Source of the DNA: Mya arenaria
Taxonomy: Eukaryota > Mollusca > Bivalvia > Myida > Myidae
Assembly (NCBI RefSeq): GCF_026914265.1
Contig: NC_069124.1
Span: forward strand, 52,998,388 to 53,062,387
Direction of reading: 5' to 3'
DNA length: 64,000 nucleotides
Shown: one piece after another, positions 11,801-25,100 of the stretch
Position numbering within the stretch: the stretch's first letter is position 1
Layout: each line of letters starts with the position of its first letter
Made by a program: the position numbers and the translations under genes
Notes under the pieces: model-generated
What the model was told of the DNA's origin: nothing
The model's input: only the letters and a program-made list of their open reading frames with translations
Databases searched by the model: none

Positions 11801-13399
11801 ATGGAGTTATTATGGAACGATTCGAAAATAGATTAAATCTCAGGTTGATAGGATTTTGTTTTAGGAAGTTAACTATAAACACAATTTTTAATATTACTTT
11901 GAATTTACAGTTTTAGACAAACACACATGTTTACTTGGAAATACCGAGGGTGACACGAAAAGCTTATATATTCTTCTTTTTCTAACGTCACATACAGCCT
12001 TTGCGCATTCAGCTCTAAATACGGAACCCACATAACCACAAACCTCTAAGCAATCTGTTTTCGCCCTATCAACGTCATTCTCGTGCCACAGAAAATCATC
12101 CTATCAGCTCTTAGAAGAAAAACTTTATTACTTCTATTTAGTCCTGTGACAATTATTGCTATTTAATGCTTTTGTTTTTCATTAATAGTCACTTAATTTT
12201 CATTAAATCTTAATGAAGGGGAGATATTTCTCAGGGAATACGGCCCTTGTCCCGGCTGATAAGGACTTTTAGACATAAGATAGGTAATTGGGTGGCGGGA
12301 TTCATCTTGAGACGCCAATCATGGAAGTGCCCAAGGAACTATGGTTCTGAAATCTATGTGAATTTAGTAAAAGGTGTTGGCGTCAGTGGTCATAGTTTCG
12401 TCCGGTTGTTCTAAACTTGTAACCGTCTCATATTTTTTTTCATTTTCGGTCTTTTGACAATTGTACCACAGACTGATGATTTGCAGTGTAATAAAGTAAC
12501 ACTCTAATTCAAAATTAATACATGCATGTATAACAAACATAAAGTGAGTGAGTGAGTTTGAGTGATAAACTTTTAACTACTTCCTAAATAATGCATTTAT
12601 GGAAAATATTAATTACTAATTACGCAAAAATATTAAACGATTGATGAGTGCTAAAAGATTTACTGCGATCTACCATCGTCTAATAAGGTAGAAATACCGT
12701 GTTTTCTGCACATTCTTTCAAATTAAACTCAGTGTCCTTCATAAAAGCCATTGATTTTGACATTTATTTATCCTTTATGTTATATTAAAATAATCCTATT
12801 AATTGTGGAAACTCGTATGTTGGAGTAAGAGTGCATCTTTAAAATTTCTTCTAGCGGGAAAATCTCTAATGATTTAATATGCCATGTTGTTTTTGAACAG
12901 AGTGGTACAAAAAGACAGGGGCGCGTAACAGAAATAATAAGTACAAACAGAAACGGAATTTCCGGAAATGTGTATTGTTGGTTAAATGAATGCAGTGAGT
13001 ATTACCATGTAAAAATCGTTAATTTCCATTACACAATATATGTAAAAAGTTTTCGTTTGGGCTTAGTTCAGCACCTATTTTCACGTTTTGCAATTGAATG
13101 TCTCACAAAGCATTTTTTATTATGAAGAATTACAATTTCTACAAAACGACACTTTTGGAAAAGGAAATAGAAGAAGAAAACATGTTGTTGGTCTTTACCC
13201 GAAAAGTTAAAGAAATTTCGCAGTATAAATTTTCATCCCTTTAAATTGGGCCTCAACAAATACCTAATAGTTCTCAAAAAGTAAAAAAAAAAACATTTCC
13301 TAGTGTTTATGCATTTATGCTTGTTTGATACATGGAAATATGTTTTATTTCACCTTACCATATATTTTTTTTCTAAAACCAAGAACCAGTTGCATTATA
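11801..13399. other. Intergenic, nothing recognised
   Basis: No gene or RNA could be supported. Only short AT-rich tracts are visible. Confidence 0.5.
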
Positions 13400-13641
13400 C
13401 ACCTTTCAGATGACCCCGCAGTGCCGAGCGGATGCGGTGGTTTTCTTTTCACTCCGAAAATAGCAGGGAATTGGCCTTACCTAGGTTTCCCGGGGAGCGT
13501 GGGCATTTGACGGGGATTTTACAAGCAGTTCGTCTCCGCAGGGCGGGGATTTTACTCGGCATTGCCTGGACCGAAAGCCAACGTCTCCGCTATTCCCCGG
13601 ACCTGGGGGGGAGGGGGCGTGGTTACAATTGACTGTGCATT
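13400..13641. mobile_element. GC-rich MITE, left-truncated copy
   Basis: From ACCTTTC-GATGACCCCGCAG to GTGGTTACAATTGACTG-TGCAT it matches 47200-47420 in order and content. The left terminal repeat is missing. Its high GC content stands out against the flanks. Confidence 0.75.
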
Positions 13642-16324
13642 ATTCAATGAATATCCCTCGTATAGAACCAGAGGACGTGATTTCTTATCCTGTTCTTGAC
13701 CGGATTTTATCCCCCCCCCCCCCCATCGTTATCTGTACATGTTATTTCCCTACCCTCATACCTAGATATGTTTTTACTTATTTTTTTTGTATTTGTTTAT
13801 GACTACTTTCAACTCTAGCTTACGGACCTTGTTTTGAAGATAACTCCCCTTGTAATTTGATTACAGGAATTGAATGAACCGTCAGAACTTGATAGATGAC
13901 AAAGTTGAAGTGTGCACTGCGCACTCTTTAATTCACTCAAGCAAAGTTATCTCGCATTGTACCTCGTTGTAATTACTTGTTCAAAGAAATTAAGCAACAT
14001 TTGGCACTGTTATCTCCCCTTGCTCGTAGCTTCAAAGACAAAATTTTCAGTCTTAATACGTTTTATAATTACGACATAATACATATAATTACGTGATTCT
14101 ATCATTATATATAAGTTCATGTTTGAAATAAAAATACAAATGTAGAACAACTAATTAACTATGTAATAATCAGTATCAAAATTAAATTGGTAAACTATAA
14201 TATTCTAAGATGTTTTCAGAAATAAAACCACATTAAAATAATAATTGAGCACAGGAGAAAGTGCACGTTTTCTTCTGCGATGTGTTTATTTTAAAGCAAA
14301 TTAGACAACTCCTGCCTCAGCTAAATTTTTGTTTATGTGATTCCAAGATCCGATTTTTTTTTTCAAAGCATTAAACCTAACATGAAACAGATTGGCACAC
14401 GTCTACAATCAAAGCATAGTAAAACAGATACGTTGTAATAAAATTTCTCAGACAGTGATATACAAGAAGCAAGAACCAGGCATAAACAAGAAAATGATAG
14501 GCACTGTGTCTGGACATTTGTAACACATTTTTCAGCAAGTCTTATAAATTCCGGTAAACTGTTAGTAATTGAGGGAGTCCAGCGCTTCTTGCGACAGGAT
14601 ATATGTCTAAACCGGCCAGAATCTCGGCTTAATTACTCTCCACAACGCGATTTATTGAGGTAAACACGGTAGCGTAGGACTCTCCAATTTAACTGACTAC
14701 TCAATGTCAATAAGAATCTGCGGAGATCTCTGTGTTAAACTCCTTCATTCGTGATGCTTTCTGCCACAATGAGATAGCTGTACTAAGTATTATGCGTGAC
14801 AGCTTTGTACTTTAATTTGTACCGATTTCTTGTTAAGGAAATTCTGTCACATCAAAACACAACGTCAAAGGTTGGGGTTGAAAACTGTAACAATGTGACG
14901 TCTGGCTTGCGTCATCTTTATTTGACGCAGTTTATACCAAAATCGCATGTTCAAAATGTGTTACAACATCAACTATGTTTATGCAGTTCATCGTTTTAAT
15001 AAGTGATTGCGTGATACTGTTTCATATCCAACTGGGATATTTTCCGTCCATCACCCGTAACACGTCAAAGTACCCTTCGAATGGCGACCATACGAGATTA
15101 GATCCTCGATAAACGTGAACTATGCCTAAAGCGCTTAAAGGGAACTCATGTGTATGCTGACAAAACAATAGTTATTATATTTAATATAACCGCAATCATA
15201 AGAACATATTTTTTTAAAAAGCTGTAGTCGCTGACGTAAGCTGTTTTGTTTTGTATCCCTGTCGCAGCGCATACACTGCAAACAGGACACCACATTGCAA
15301 ACGTTAGCCCCACATTCGGAGCTCCTCGCCCATTTTTTACAGAAAACAACCGCGGATGTATATGGACGGTTTACAATGTCAAAAATCGGTACTCTTTAAC
15401 TACGCTGCAAGTAGATCGCGTAGTTATTTCAATTTAGCAGTTAAACTTAATGACTTTACTCTAGGGACTCTTAACTTTTGTTTGCAACAGTACACGCTTC
15501 ACTGGCAATCAAATTAAACTAAGATCTTCAAATACAAGCTTAAACACTACTTTTAATTAATAATATAATTCAAAACTTTACGAACTATTTCACTGATGTA
15601 CCGGCATACATCCGAGGTTGTTTTCGATAAAAATGGCCCAAAGAGTTCCAAATGGTTAGCCCCCAACCGTAACCGAACTCGGGACAGCCCTGCGGTCAAC
15701 AGTCGCTCACCTTAGCCAACAGTTCTGTTTCATATCCCTGTAGCATCGCAGCACATACACGGCAAGCCGGGAATCAAATCATAAACGTTAGCCGCTAACT
15801 CTTTAGTTGCAAGGTTAATCGAGTTATTTTTCTTTACAATGCATTATAGCTGCGCACATTTTCTATTTTACATATACATGGACAAATCAGCTTCTTTTTA
15901 AATAGGATTGAATGACATGATTGCGCTTGCTTCTGTGATCTGATGGAAATTAAAGGCTCTTCAGACAACAAATCGCCAATGAAACGTCCGTTCAAGTGGA
16001 AAATCTTTCGAATTCGGTTTGTCAGTGATATTATAACGGGCGAATGCACCTTTACAAAATACTTCCACCAGGTAAACGTATGACCTGCTCAGCGTAATAT
16101 GCAATTTTACTGTAGTTAATTTACGCAGTCATCTCTGAGTTAAGAACCTCTTAAAATTAAAATTACCTGTGTTGCAAAATATTCTTGCTGATGCAGATAA
16201 ATTGTTTTTAGATTTTGTTTTGTATGTGGATCAAAAATTATAATTCTATTTACGAAATTTATTAGATGAACAGTTTAAAAATCACTGCACATTTAAATAC
16301 CGTTGTTTGACGATTATTGCTCAT
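13642..16324. other. Intergenic, nothing recognised
   Basis: A run of 14 C lies at 13711-13724. No gene or RNA was supported in the rest. The block around 15660-15740 has a weak, unconvincing tRNA-like look. Confidence 0.45.
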
Positions 16325-16961
16325 ACACGCCTACTGAACGCCAGCTCCACCACTGATTGGTGGTGCAAAGAAAATGAACTGACAGCACTTCCGTGGTGCA
16401 CCTGTGCCTTTTGTTTATTTATACAGTCCATCTATTTATAAAATCCATATGATATTTTTTATCTTAAGGACATATTTCGAAAACTGAACAATGTTGAAAC
16501 GTGTACAAACACTTTTTCGGAAACCACTACACCACAGCTCTATCACTAGAGCAACAACAACACTACTGATATAAAATATGTGTAAATTTAAATTTTCTTT
16601 TTACAAATTTCAAGAGTTTGTAAGTTTTGATGTGTACGGACTATACATAACAGTTTTACTTTCATTCGCCAGAATGTTCTTTAAGGTGTGCCTATGCAGT
16701 TGAAATGCTAGCAGATATCAAAATATGCACAAGTCCGAAACGGGAGAAAAGCTTCATGCATCACAATTCGTACTATTTTGCGTGTTCTTACACGGTATCA
16801 CATTCTCCGATTTTCGAAATATCTCAATGTAATAAAAATATCAGATGAAATATAAACCATTCTAACGTATGTACAAAACAACAGCTGTAACACGGATGTG
16901 TCGACAGCTCATTTTTCTTGGCACCAGATAAGTGATGGAGTTGGCGTTTAGTAGGCGTGTC
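16325..16961. mobile_element. ~0.64-kb element with long inverted ends
   Basis: The left end ACACGCCTACTGAACGCCAG, continuing through CTCCACCACTGATTGGTGGTGC, is mirrored by the right end GCACCAGATAAGTGATGGAG, continuing through TTGGCGTTTAGTAGGCGTGT. The ~40-bp arms are about four-fifths identical. The interior has no transposase frame, so this looks like a non-autonomous DNA transposon of unknown superfamily. Confidence 0.7.
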
Positions 16962-18473
16962 ATAGTGTTTCTGTTTTTATAGGCGAACGTTATGTATCAC
17001 AATGACTTCATTTAAAAAAATAAATAAACCAAGCCCACCTAACTTAGAAATAAAGACAAAAAGTGTACGTACAATTGATTGTCCCCAATTTGATTCCGGA
17101 ATAGATTCCTAAATTTGAATCATTGTCTTCATCCTATTTTACCAAATTAATTATAAAATTAAAAACAGAAATTAAGCTAACATCACATTTCCTAATTTTA
17201 ATTAAAACAGTAGATATTGAAACAGTGCCTTTATACATGTAGCACAATTTTCAAAGTAGCATATATATATACCAGCGCCTTTGTAGACATCAAGTATTTG
17301 GCAAAAAAGGGGAAATTTCCGAGTAAATTTTGTCATGTTCCAAAACTAAGTTACCTCGAGCAAAACGTGACTTGCAAGTGCGATGGATGGCATTGTAACA
17401 CAATATACAGATTTACAGCCAGTAGAATACGGCCGTGATTTTGCTTGAACGGATTATTATGTTTCAGTGATTTGTTTCTCTGTGTTATTAAGACATCATT
17501 GTTTATTTTATTATAGTTGTTTTCAACTGCGTGCCAGGAGTTGTGAATCCATTTTTATAAACATCATTGATCATTAAGTCAGCGTGCGCAAGTCAGTTGT
17601 GTTTTGAGACAATTTTCACGAACTTTTTGAATGTAGTTTGATAAAGGTGTCTGGGCTAACCGAGTGCCCCAAACTATACTTCGGTATATCATGTTTCCCG
17701 TCTATTGGCCACGGCGGCTTGCACTGCAAAAGGAATGCCAATTCATCATTAACAATCTGAACTTCAGAGCGATGCATCAAGTGCATAGATTTTATGGGTG
17801 ACTACAAACTGCGTCCCGGCACGTAGAAGTTCGCTATAGTTGAGCTGACGTCGCGGTATTGGACGCCCGTCCGAATATACGGATACATACACTATCGCTC
17901 AGCAGCGCACTATAGAAACGGGGGCAACGTTTACGGTGATTATAGTGAAGTTGGACATTCTCTAACGATCTGTTTGAAGTTTTACCTTGAATACACCTAC
18001 TTGCGATAGATTGCTTCAGACGTTTCGTTTAGTTGCGGAACTTATGAATTTATTCCAGGACGTTCAGTACTGTTTGCCAGAGAAAAATAGGCCAATTATA
18101 TGACATTGCATAGATAAAGATTTGATGAAATTGTGAACTGTGAAAGATCCTATACGTGCTTTACCTGATAAAGAAGATAAAATGACGTTTGCTGTCAGCT
18201 TCGTGCGGAACATATCAGAACGCCACCTGGTTTACTGAATAAAAACATACTCGATTTATTTGGGTTCTGGTGTTTTAAGGGGTATTATACAAGACATATA
18301 CAAACATTGTATAACATAGCAATAACCAACATAATTAATCATTTAAACGGTTCATCTTGCTTTACTGAACAAAAAGGGTTAAATAAGAGTTTTGTAATGT
18401 TGAAAATAAAAAAGTAAAAACAAAACTTCTTTCAAAATTGGATTAATGATGGAGATGGTATCTTCTGAATTGT
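16962..18473. other. Upstream flank of DUR3, no gene seen
   Basis: No coding exon could be supported. The part from about 17575 to 18250 is less AT-rich than its surroundings, with several CG dinucleotides. It may include the DUR3 promoter or an untranslated exon. That is inference only. Confidence 0.4.
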
Positions 18474-18485
18474 GAAAGTGAAAGT
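18474..18485 (+). promoter_or_regulatory. IRF-element match upstream of DUR3 exon 1
   Basis: GAAAGTGAAAGT is a perfect match to the IRF element GAAA(G/C)(T/C)GAAA(G/C)(T/C), 32 bases before the inferred DUR3 ATG. A single short motif is weak evidence of function. Confidence 0.35.
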
Positions 18486-18516
18486 AGTGATATATTAGGG
18501 CCAACTCGGACGAGCG

Positions 18517-18575
18517 ATGGACAACCAGACATCAGGATGTCCACTCATTCTGTCCGAGCCCAGTGGTCATTCAGG
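18517..18575 (+). CDS. DUR3: DUR3 candidate exon 1 (start codon)
   Basis: ATG followed by 19 codons ([19 protein letters not shown]) and a strong donor, CAGG|GTAAGT. Two spare bases join the first base of exon 2 to make Gly in the correct frame, and the total CDS is then a multiple of 3. Exon 2 itself has no in-frame ATG at its start, so an upstream exon is required. The exon lies 10 kb from exon 2, and the choice rests on phase, donor quality and position. Confidence 0.55.
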
Positions 18576-19092
18576 GTAAGTTCATGGTCCAACACAACCA
18601 ATTTATATTTTACCCGGTTACAATATAGCGTTTTAAGGAGTATTCCCTTCAATTATATACATTTGGGTACTACTGGCTGTGTATTAACTTCCACGGTTAT
18701 ATTTCCGCAGTAAACCATTTCATTTTAATTTGAATGCCAAAACATATTTTGAATGGCATTTACGTATTAACGGTTTGATTCGTGTTTCTGTATATCAATA
18801 CTAAACTCTTGATTACTTTCGAAGAATTGTTCAACACTTTCCATCATCTTCTCATCTCTTCAGATTATAAACGGGTTCAACAATTAATATTGTTGGACCC
18901 GGAAATGAGATTTATTTGTATTTCCCGTTGTCATTCCGTCCCATTAACTGCATATTACACACACTTGTGTATAATTGGTAACATAAATATTTTTCCAAGC
19001 AAGACATATGAATTCATTTTGTTTTGTGCTGTGACACTTAATGCCTAAATGAGAAGTTCATAGTACGTGCAATTATTTAAGTGTGTATGTTG

Positions 19093-19124
<32 letters not shown>

Positions 19125-22100
19125 GTAGGTGGTAGGTTGGGTGATGATGATAAAAATAATAACACTACCCAACCAAACCAACAACAACAGTAGACAAGAA
19201 CAACAACAACAACAACAACAACAGCAGACAAGTGTTGTGACTATCCTCGTGTATTTTTATTGAAGTTTGCATAAAATTCTTTTTCATCGTCTAATGCTGA
19301 AACAAAATAGACGAACGCACTGTTTGCAGAATTTGCTAAAATATATGGAACAAACATCGAATCAGATCATGATATGTATTTGAGATTTAGGAATCTTCAC
19401 AAAGTCGCGATAAAATTGATGCATTTTGACACAATACCAACAATATAGATTCTTTGCTGTTTTTTGCGTACCGTTGATTGTCATTTTGACAAACTATTTC
19501 TTTGCCAATTGCTTCATAACTTTATGACACGAATTTACAGAACTTTCAGGTTGCTCCACATATCATTGATAGGGGAATATCGTACTAGCAAGATATACAT
19601 TCCCCTTGTGCCTCTACCCGAATATTATAGGTGTTTTTGAGGAATATAAATATTTAAACTATTAATCTCATAACGATTAAAAGGTTTACTAGAAGAAGAT
19701 TTAAAATAAATATAAAGACTGAGATTAACAATTCGGTTAAATGGCTTAAACGTTATTTACTTCTTTTTTGCTTAAACGAGTATTCCGAAAACTGCCAACC
19801 CAACCGTCAAGTTCGAACGAAAAAGATTGATACTGGCATTGCACATATACGCAGATAGAATAATATTGCTCCCATCGCACAGAATCCCGTTATATTTTTT
19901 GGAGACTTGCTTATCAGGTATGTTTCTAATTAAGGTTTAGGCCAAGCAAAATGTTTGCTTTCGATTTCACAGCCAAATATTTAGGGAATGTAGGTCGGAT
20001 TCTTTGTTTTATTTCTTGTTTAGTAAGGTTGTGTCGATGATGTTCACACTGACGAAAGTTGTCATTTGTTTCTGTGTATAATCATGAGTCTTTCCCGTGC
20101 AAGAAACAACTTATAATGTACCCCAAAAGGAAAATACATCAATTACGATCAAATATATAGATGACATTTGTTTTGCTTCACTGTAAGATCGTACTATATT
20201 TCACCGAGTGTGAACCAAAAGATATATTTCAAACAATGAAATATCAATTTTATTTTACTGATAAATCTCTACAATCCACCGGAAAGCATTACATACATAT
20301 TTTATGTAATGGCAACAAAACAAATAGGGTCGGGTACAAACAGGTTAGGGTAGGTCGGGAAACCGGAATTAGTTAGGATTGACAATTAGTCACGATAACG
20401 GGCACTTAAAAAAAATGTTTGTTTGTGTTAGTTCCCCAAGTATATAACACGACAACAAGACTCTCTGTTAGCCATGTATATGACTTAGATTTAAGATAAG
20501 CAAATTTTAGTCGCATTGCATGTTGACACCAGAGTCTACTAAACACCAAATCCATCTACGTCACACATGAGCAGACGGATGCGTTTGCCCCTCCATGTAG
20601 GACGGATTTAAGCCGTCGTTGACCTCCGCGCGGCAACCACTCAATCTCTGCCAGGCGGGACGGTTTCAGCCATTATGTATCGTCACAGTAGATACTTCAA
20701 CACACACCGGATTCCCAATTATGCAAATGATTCTGTAATTAGTTTGTTTGCCTTCCTTGTCAATCCATACGGTAGTGTCCTCAATGAGTTAAAGTTAATA
20801 CCGTATGTTTAAAGCTGCACTCTCACAGAACGTTTTGACAACATTTTTATTTTTTGTCTTGGAACGAGCCATTTTTGGCAAAAGTCCATGGATACCAATT
20901 ATATAAGACTGCTGACAAAAAATAGATCGCATATTTTTATATTTAAGTTAAATAAAATGATGTTTAAGGCATTTTTCTTAAACCGTAAGTAACGGTTTAA
21001 ACCATAAAACATTAATTTTCGAACGGAAATATGAAAATCTGCGATCCGATCTTTTGCCAGCAGTCTTATATAATTGATTTGATGATATTTACGCAAAAAT
21101 TGGTTCATTCCAAGACAAAAAAATATGAAAAGTTGTCAAAACGGCCAATCTGTGAGAGTGCAGCTTTAATGCGCTTGACGGGAACCAGCTTGGCTAAAGG
21201 TGTGCATTGGAAAAATATTTATGCCATTTCATTGATGGCATTATACTTAACGGACATTTGAACTAACATATTTAGTGTTTAATTATCTTTTTTTAAATCC
21301 TTTAGCTAACAAATCGTCTATATTTAAATTTTATAGATGCAGAGTAACTATTAAGAGTACACGGAAAACTCTTTGAACTTCTTAAGGAGATTTTATGAAG
21401 TCTACTATCTAACTATAGATAACACTTAATCTCATAGTTTATTGTAAAGTACTGAGTAATCTTTCCTTTTACAAAAAGTCGTCCACATGGCCTGTCCTCA
21501 GTCAACTCTGAACAGTCACTGATCATAATTAATGACAAGACAATACATTTTTTAACTAAGCCTGATTGATAGACGCTTCCCAACTATCAGCGATACGGAG
21601 TAGGCGAGAAAATAGGGACATATGTTACGAGTTATCGGACTTTCTCACGCGATATCCATTGGAGCTCGATCTGATAGCAATCATTAAATTCACATTTTAT
21701 AGATGCCGTCCTCTTATAATTCTTACTCAAAGGCGGTGAGAAAATTAAATTATTGCAAATAGGCTGAGTAGTTTGTCAATACTCGTTCTAAGTCACAATA
21801 GCCGGTTTTATATTCATTTGCCGGGGTGAATTCCTCGGTACACATTCTCAGGGCTTAGAAAGGATGTCAACCAAATGACTTATTGATGAATGTCATCAAT
21901 GAAAAAAAAACGATCAAACAAACATTCAAAAGGTTATATTAACAATCTTAAATTTCAAGCTAGATAAAAATGTACATAGATAGTATAAGTAAGTCGAAAA
22001 GGTCTGCTGGCCTTGTGACGGTTGATTCGCTGTGCACTTCAAAGAATCATTGGTGCAGCTAAGTTCATAGTTCGCCCCCTTTCAATCAAGTATTTTAGTC

Positions 22101-25100
22101 ATAACTTCAAACAACTTAAAGGTACTCGCTCATGCTTATGCGCCAACAACAATGTTCCCGGTAATGCATCTGAAAACACAAAACAAATATAATTATTGTA
22201 CTCTTTGATCCGAAATTGCAGGAAAAAAAAAACAATTAAATTATGCCCAAACTAGTTGCAGTGGGGAGCGAACCCATGCCGGTACAGGCAAGGGTGCATA
22301 TCGATACTTTATCCACTCGTCCACAGGGACTCATATAATAAAATAAACATTTATTCAGCATTAAATAAGGGTTTAAATATCCATCAGCTTAGTTGAAAAC
22401 ATTGGTAGCACTACGTGATGATTGCAATCAACCAGCTATAGCCTTTATTGAATGGCGTCAGTAACGCATTTCAAACTTGTTGACTTCAACGAAAATATGT
22501 GAGCATATATCAATTTTTGTTTAAGACTTCCAGCTGTCAGTATCTTAGTTTTATGCTCCTTTGACACTCTTTATTTCGTAATAAAAATGTGCATTTTACA
22601 AACCATGAACGACTCCCTTTTAATCTGTTGGAACATTACAGTTGGAAACAAGTTAATGTTTTTCGTTTGTTGAACTTTTTTGGCAACTAAAATACTGGCT
22701 TCTGTCAAATTCAGTTTTTAAATATAGATATCTTAATCACGAATATATCACCCTGAGATAATTTCACTCCATGAGTGAGATATTGTTTGAAATGGGCCCA
22801 CTATTTGCATTATTTCCACGCAACTTGAGCGATCTCGCCAATCATTCCGATACTTTCGTAAATCACTTTGATTTCTATGCATTGCATTTGCATAAACAAT
22901 AACGCATATTATTTCCATGTAACTATTTATTTACCCATTTGCTTTCTTTTGTCAAAAACGTAATCAGAAGATTATAGTTGACTGATCCAGATCGTACCTA
23001 TGAAATCTGCAATAATGTTGCATTTCTTTTTCATAACAACAGCCAACCATTTAAAAAATAACACAAGGTGAATGTTCTCATATGAAGAGCGTTGATGAAA
23101 GAACCATGAAAGCAGCTGTTTCGCTGATTTAAAGTTGACTCGATAAATTTAATTGTTACGAAATTTTGCGTATCAATACAGTTGAACCCCGTTGGCTCGA
23201 ACTCGCTTGGCTCGATTTTTCGCCGGTATACCGTTTTTAAAATCACCGTTATCACGTGGGATTTTGGCCAAGCAGCAATGCTATATCTTTTCACAACGTT
23301 TAGTCTCACGTACTAGTATTACAAAACTATTGTCAATTGGGCACTTCATATATAGAGCCTTATAGAGCCCCTTTATTGTTTGTTTGGCACCAAATGTTTA
23401 TTGGACACACAGTGGACTTGAGAACAATCTGTCTGTGGTGACTGTGATAGGTTGATGGTAGCCATAATGAGGATGAATGAGCCCTGGCTTGACTTTTTAG
23501 AGCCCGTCTGTGGGCCTGTTTGAGCCCGTCTGAGGCTTGTTTGATCATGAGTCGGCTTGTCTGTAACCACAATAAGGATGCAGAGGGCATATTTGCATTT
23601 TCACAAATTTTGAAATGCGTAGTATTTTATGTCCGTATAAAGTACATCATGAAACAATTATATCATCTATTCTCTACGATTTGTTGCGTTTTTATGCCAC
23701 GTATGAAAATTTGCATCAGTGGTATGTTTTGAATGCGTTTATATGGTTATTGATTAACATTGACTTTTTTAATAAAATGCCATTAGCTTGTGTTGAAAAG
23801 AACATTAGACATAATGATGAAGCTAATTTCAACCATGTAAGATATCAATATCATTATTTATTACAACTCTTATTCCCTAAGCAATATTATGTTGCAGTAA
23901 TTCAAGAGAAATAAAAAATGATATCCTGTCAAAAAACATTTAAACTGCACGTATTTACGATTTTTGTTCCTTCTTAAAATCATGAATAAGAATGAGGAAT
24001 GTGCATGTTAACTTCCAAAGTATCAGCTGAAATAAGAGTGTGATAGTTTTTAATGATAATTTAATGTATTTGAAATTTTAGCAATCCATGTTGATAGCAT
24101 ATGAGTCTCAAAGAAAGTACAAATAATTAAATAAACTTAAAAAGAAGAAATGAATATCGAAAAAAATGGGGTATTTTTTATACTCTGGCCTTGAAATGAT
24201 CATTCCATGTATCTTGAAGTGTTCAATGTTGTATGTAAATTTTATGTGTCTTATAATAAAGAAATGCAATAAAATTATTTTTTCTATATTTATAGTATAC
24301 TAAATCGGTTCGGAAATGTTCTGAACGACGAAAACAAGTGAAAATACGATGTACAGCTCGGTTCTCAGAAACATGTGTTAGAAATTGAATACCAGCTGGG
24401 CAGTCAGTATTTATAACTATGTGGCTTGCTTTAGATCATTATCACAGAGGTGTTAATAAACACTGACCCTGGGTAAACTTTATCGAAATGTTAAGTTTTG
24501 AGGGCAAAAACTCTGGACTGCATAGTCCTTGGAAATTCTGCTGGCGTCGTGAAAACACTAGAACTAAGGGCGCTAAATACTTCAACAATTGTGTGAAGGA
24601 TCTTAAACAATCTGTTGGGGACAAACCCATTGATTTTTGCTTATTTTTACTTCTGTTTGTCAAGAACCTTATCGCATATTTATTATGTCTACCCTTTTTA
24701 ATGAAACAACTTTAAATAAAAATACATTTACCAATTGCTAATTGAAATATGCTTTTTGCCAGTTGGTTATTACCAATAGGATGTTACAGCCTATTTTGTT
24801 ATAAAACATGAATGATAAATGTGACGATCTTGGGCAGCTTCATTTATAGAACAAGAAACGCAAACGCCCTCATATAGAGTATTGTATAAAGTGTTTGTTT
24901 TTTTTTTGGGGGGGGGGGGGGTGAGAGTGGTCTACTGGTAGAGGTGATCGTCACTCACCCAAGAGTCGGAGGGTTCGATCCTCACCATAGGGTACTTTCG
25001 TATGACCTCTCAAAATGACTGAATACTGGTTGGCTACCCATGGCCGGACACTAGGATGATTCATATAGCTCGCAGCCGTCTCAAAATCGAGCTTAATTAA

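Noticed and set aside
22250-22332. A working tRNA gene on the minus strand
   Set aside because: A- and B-box-like blocks are present, but paired acceptor and anticodon stems could not be drawn convincingly. SINE heads in this window look the same.
23615-23914. 99-codon frame with His/Tyr-rich composition
   Set aside because: No recognisable domain, no splice fit, and composition typical of AT-rich non-coding DNA.
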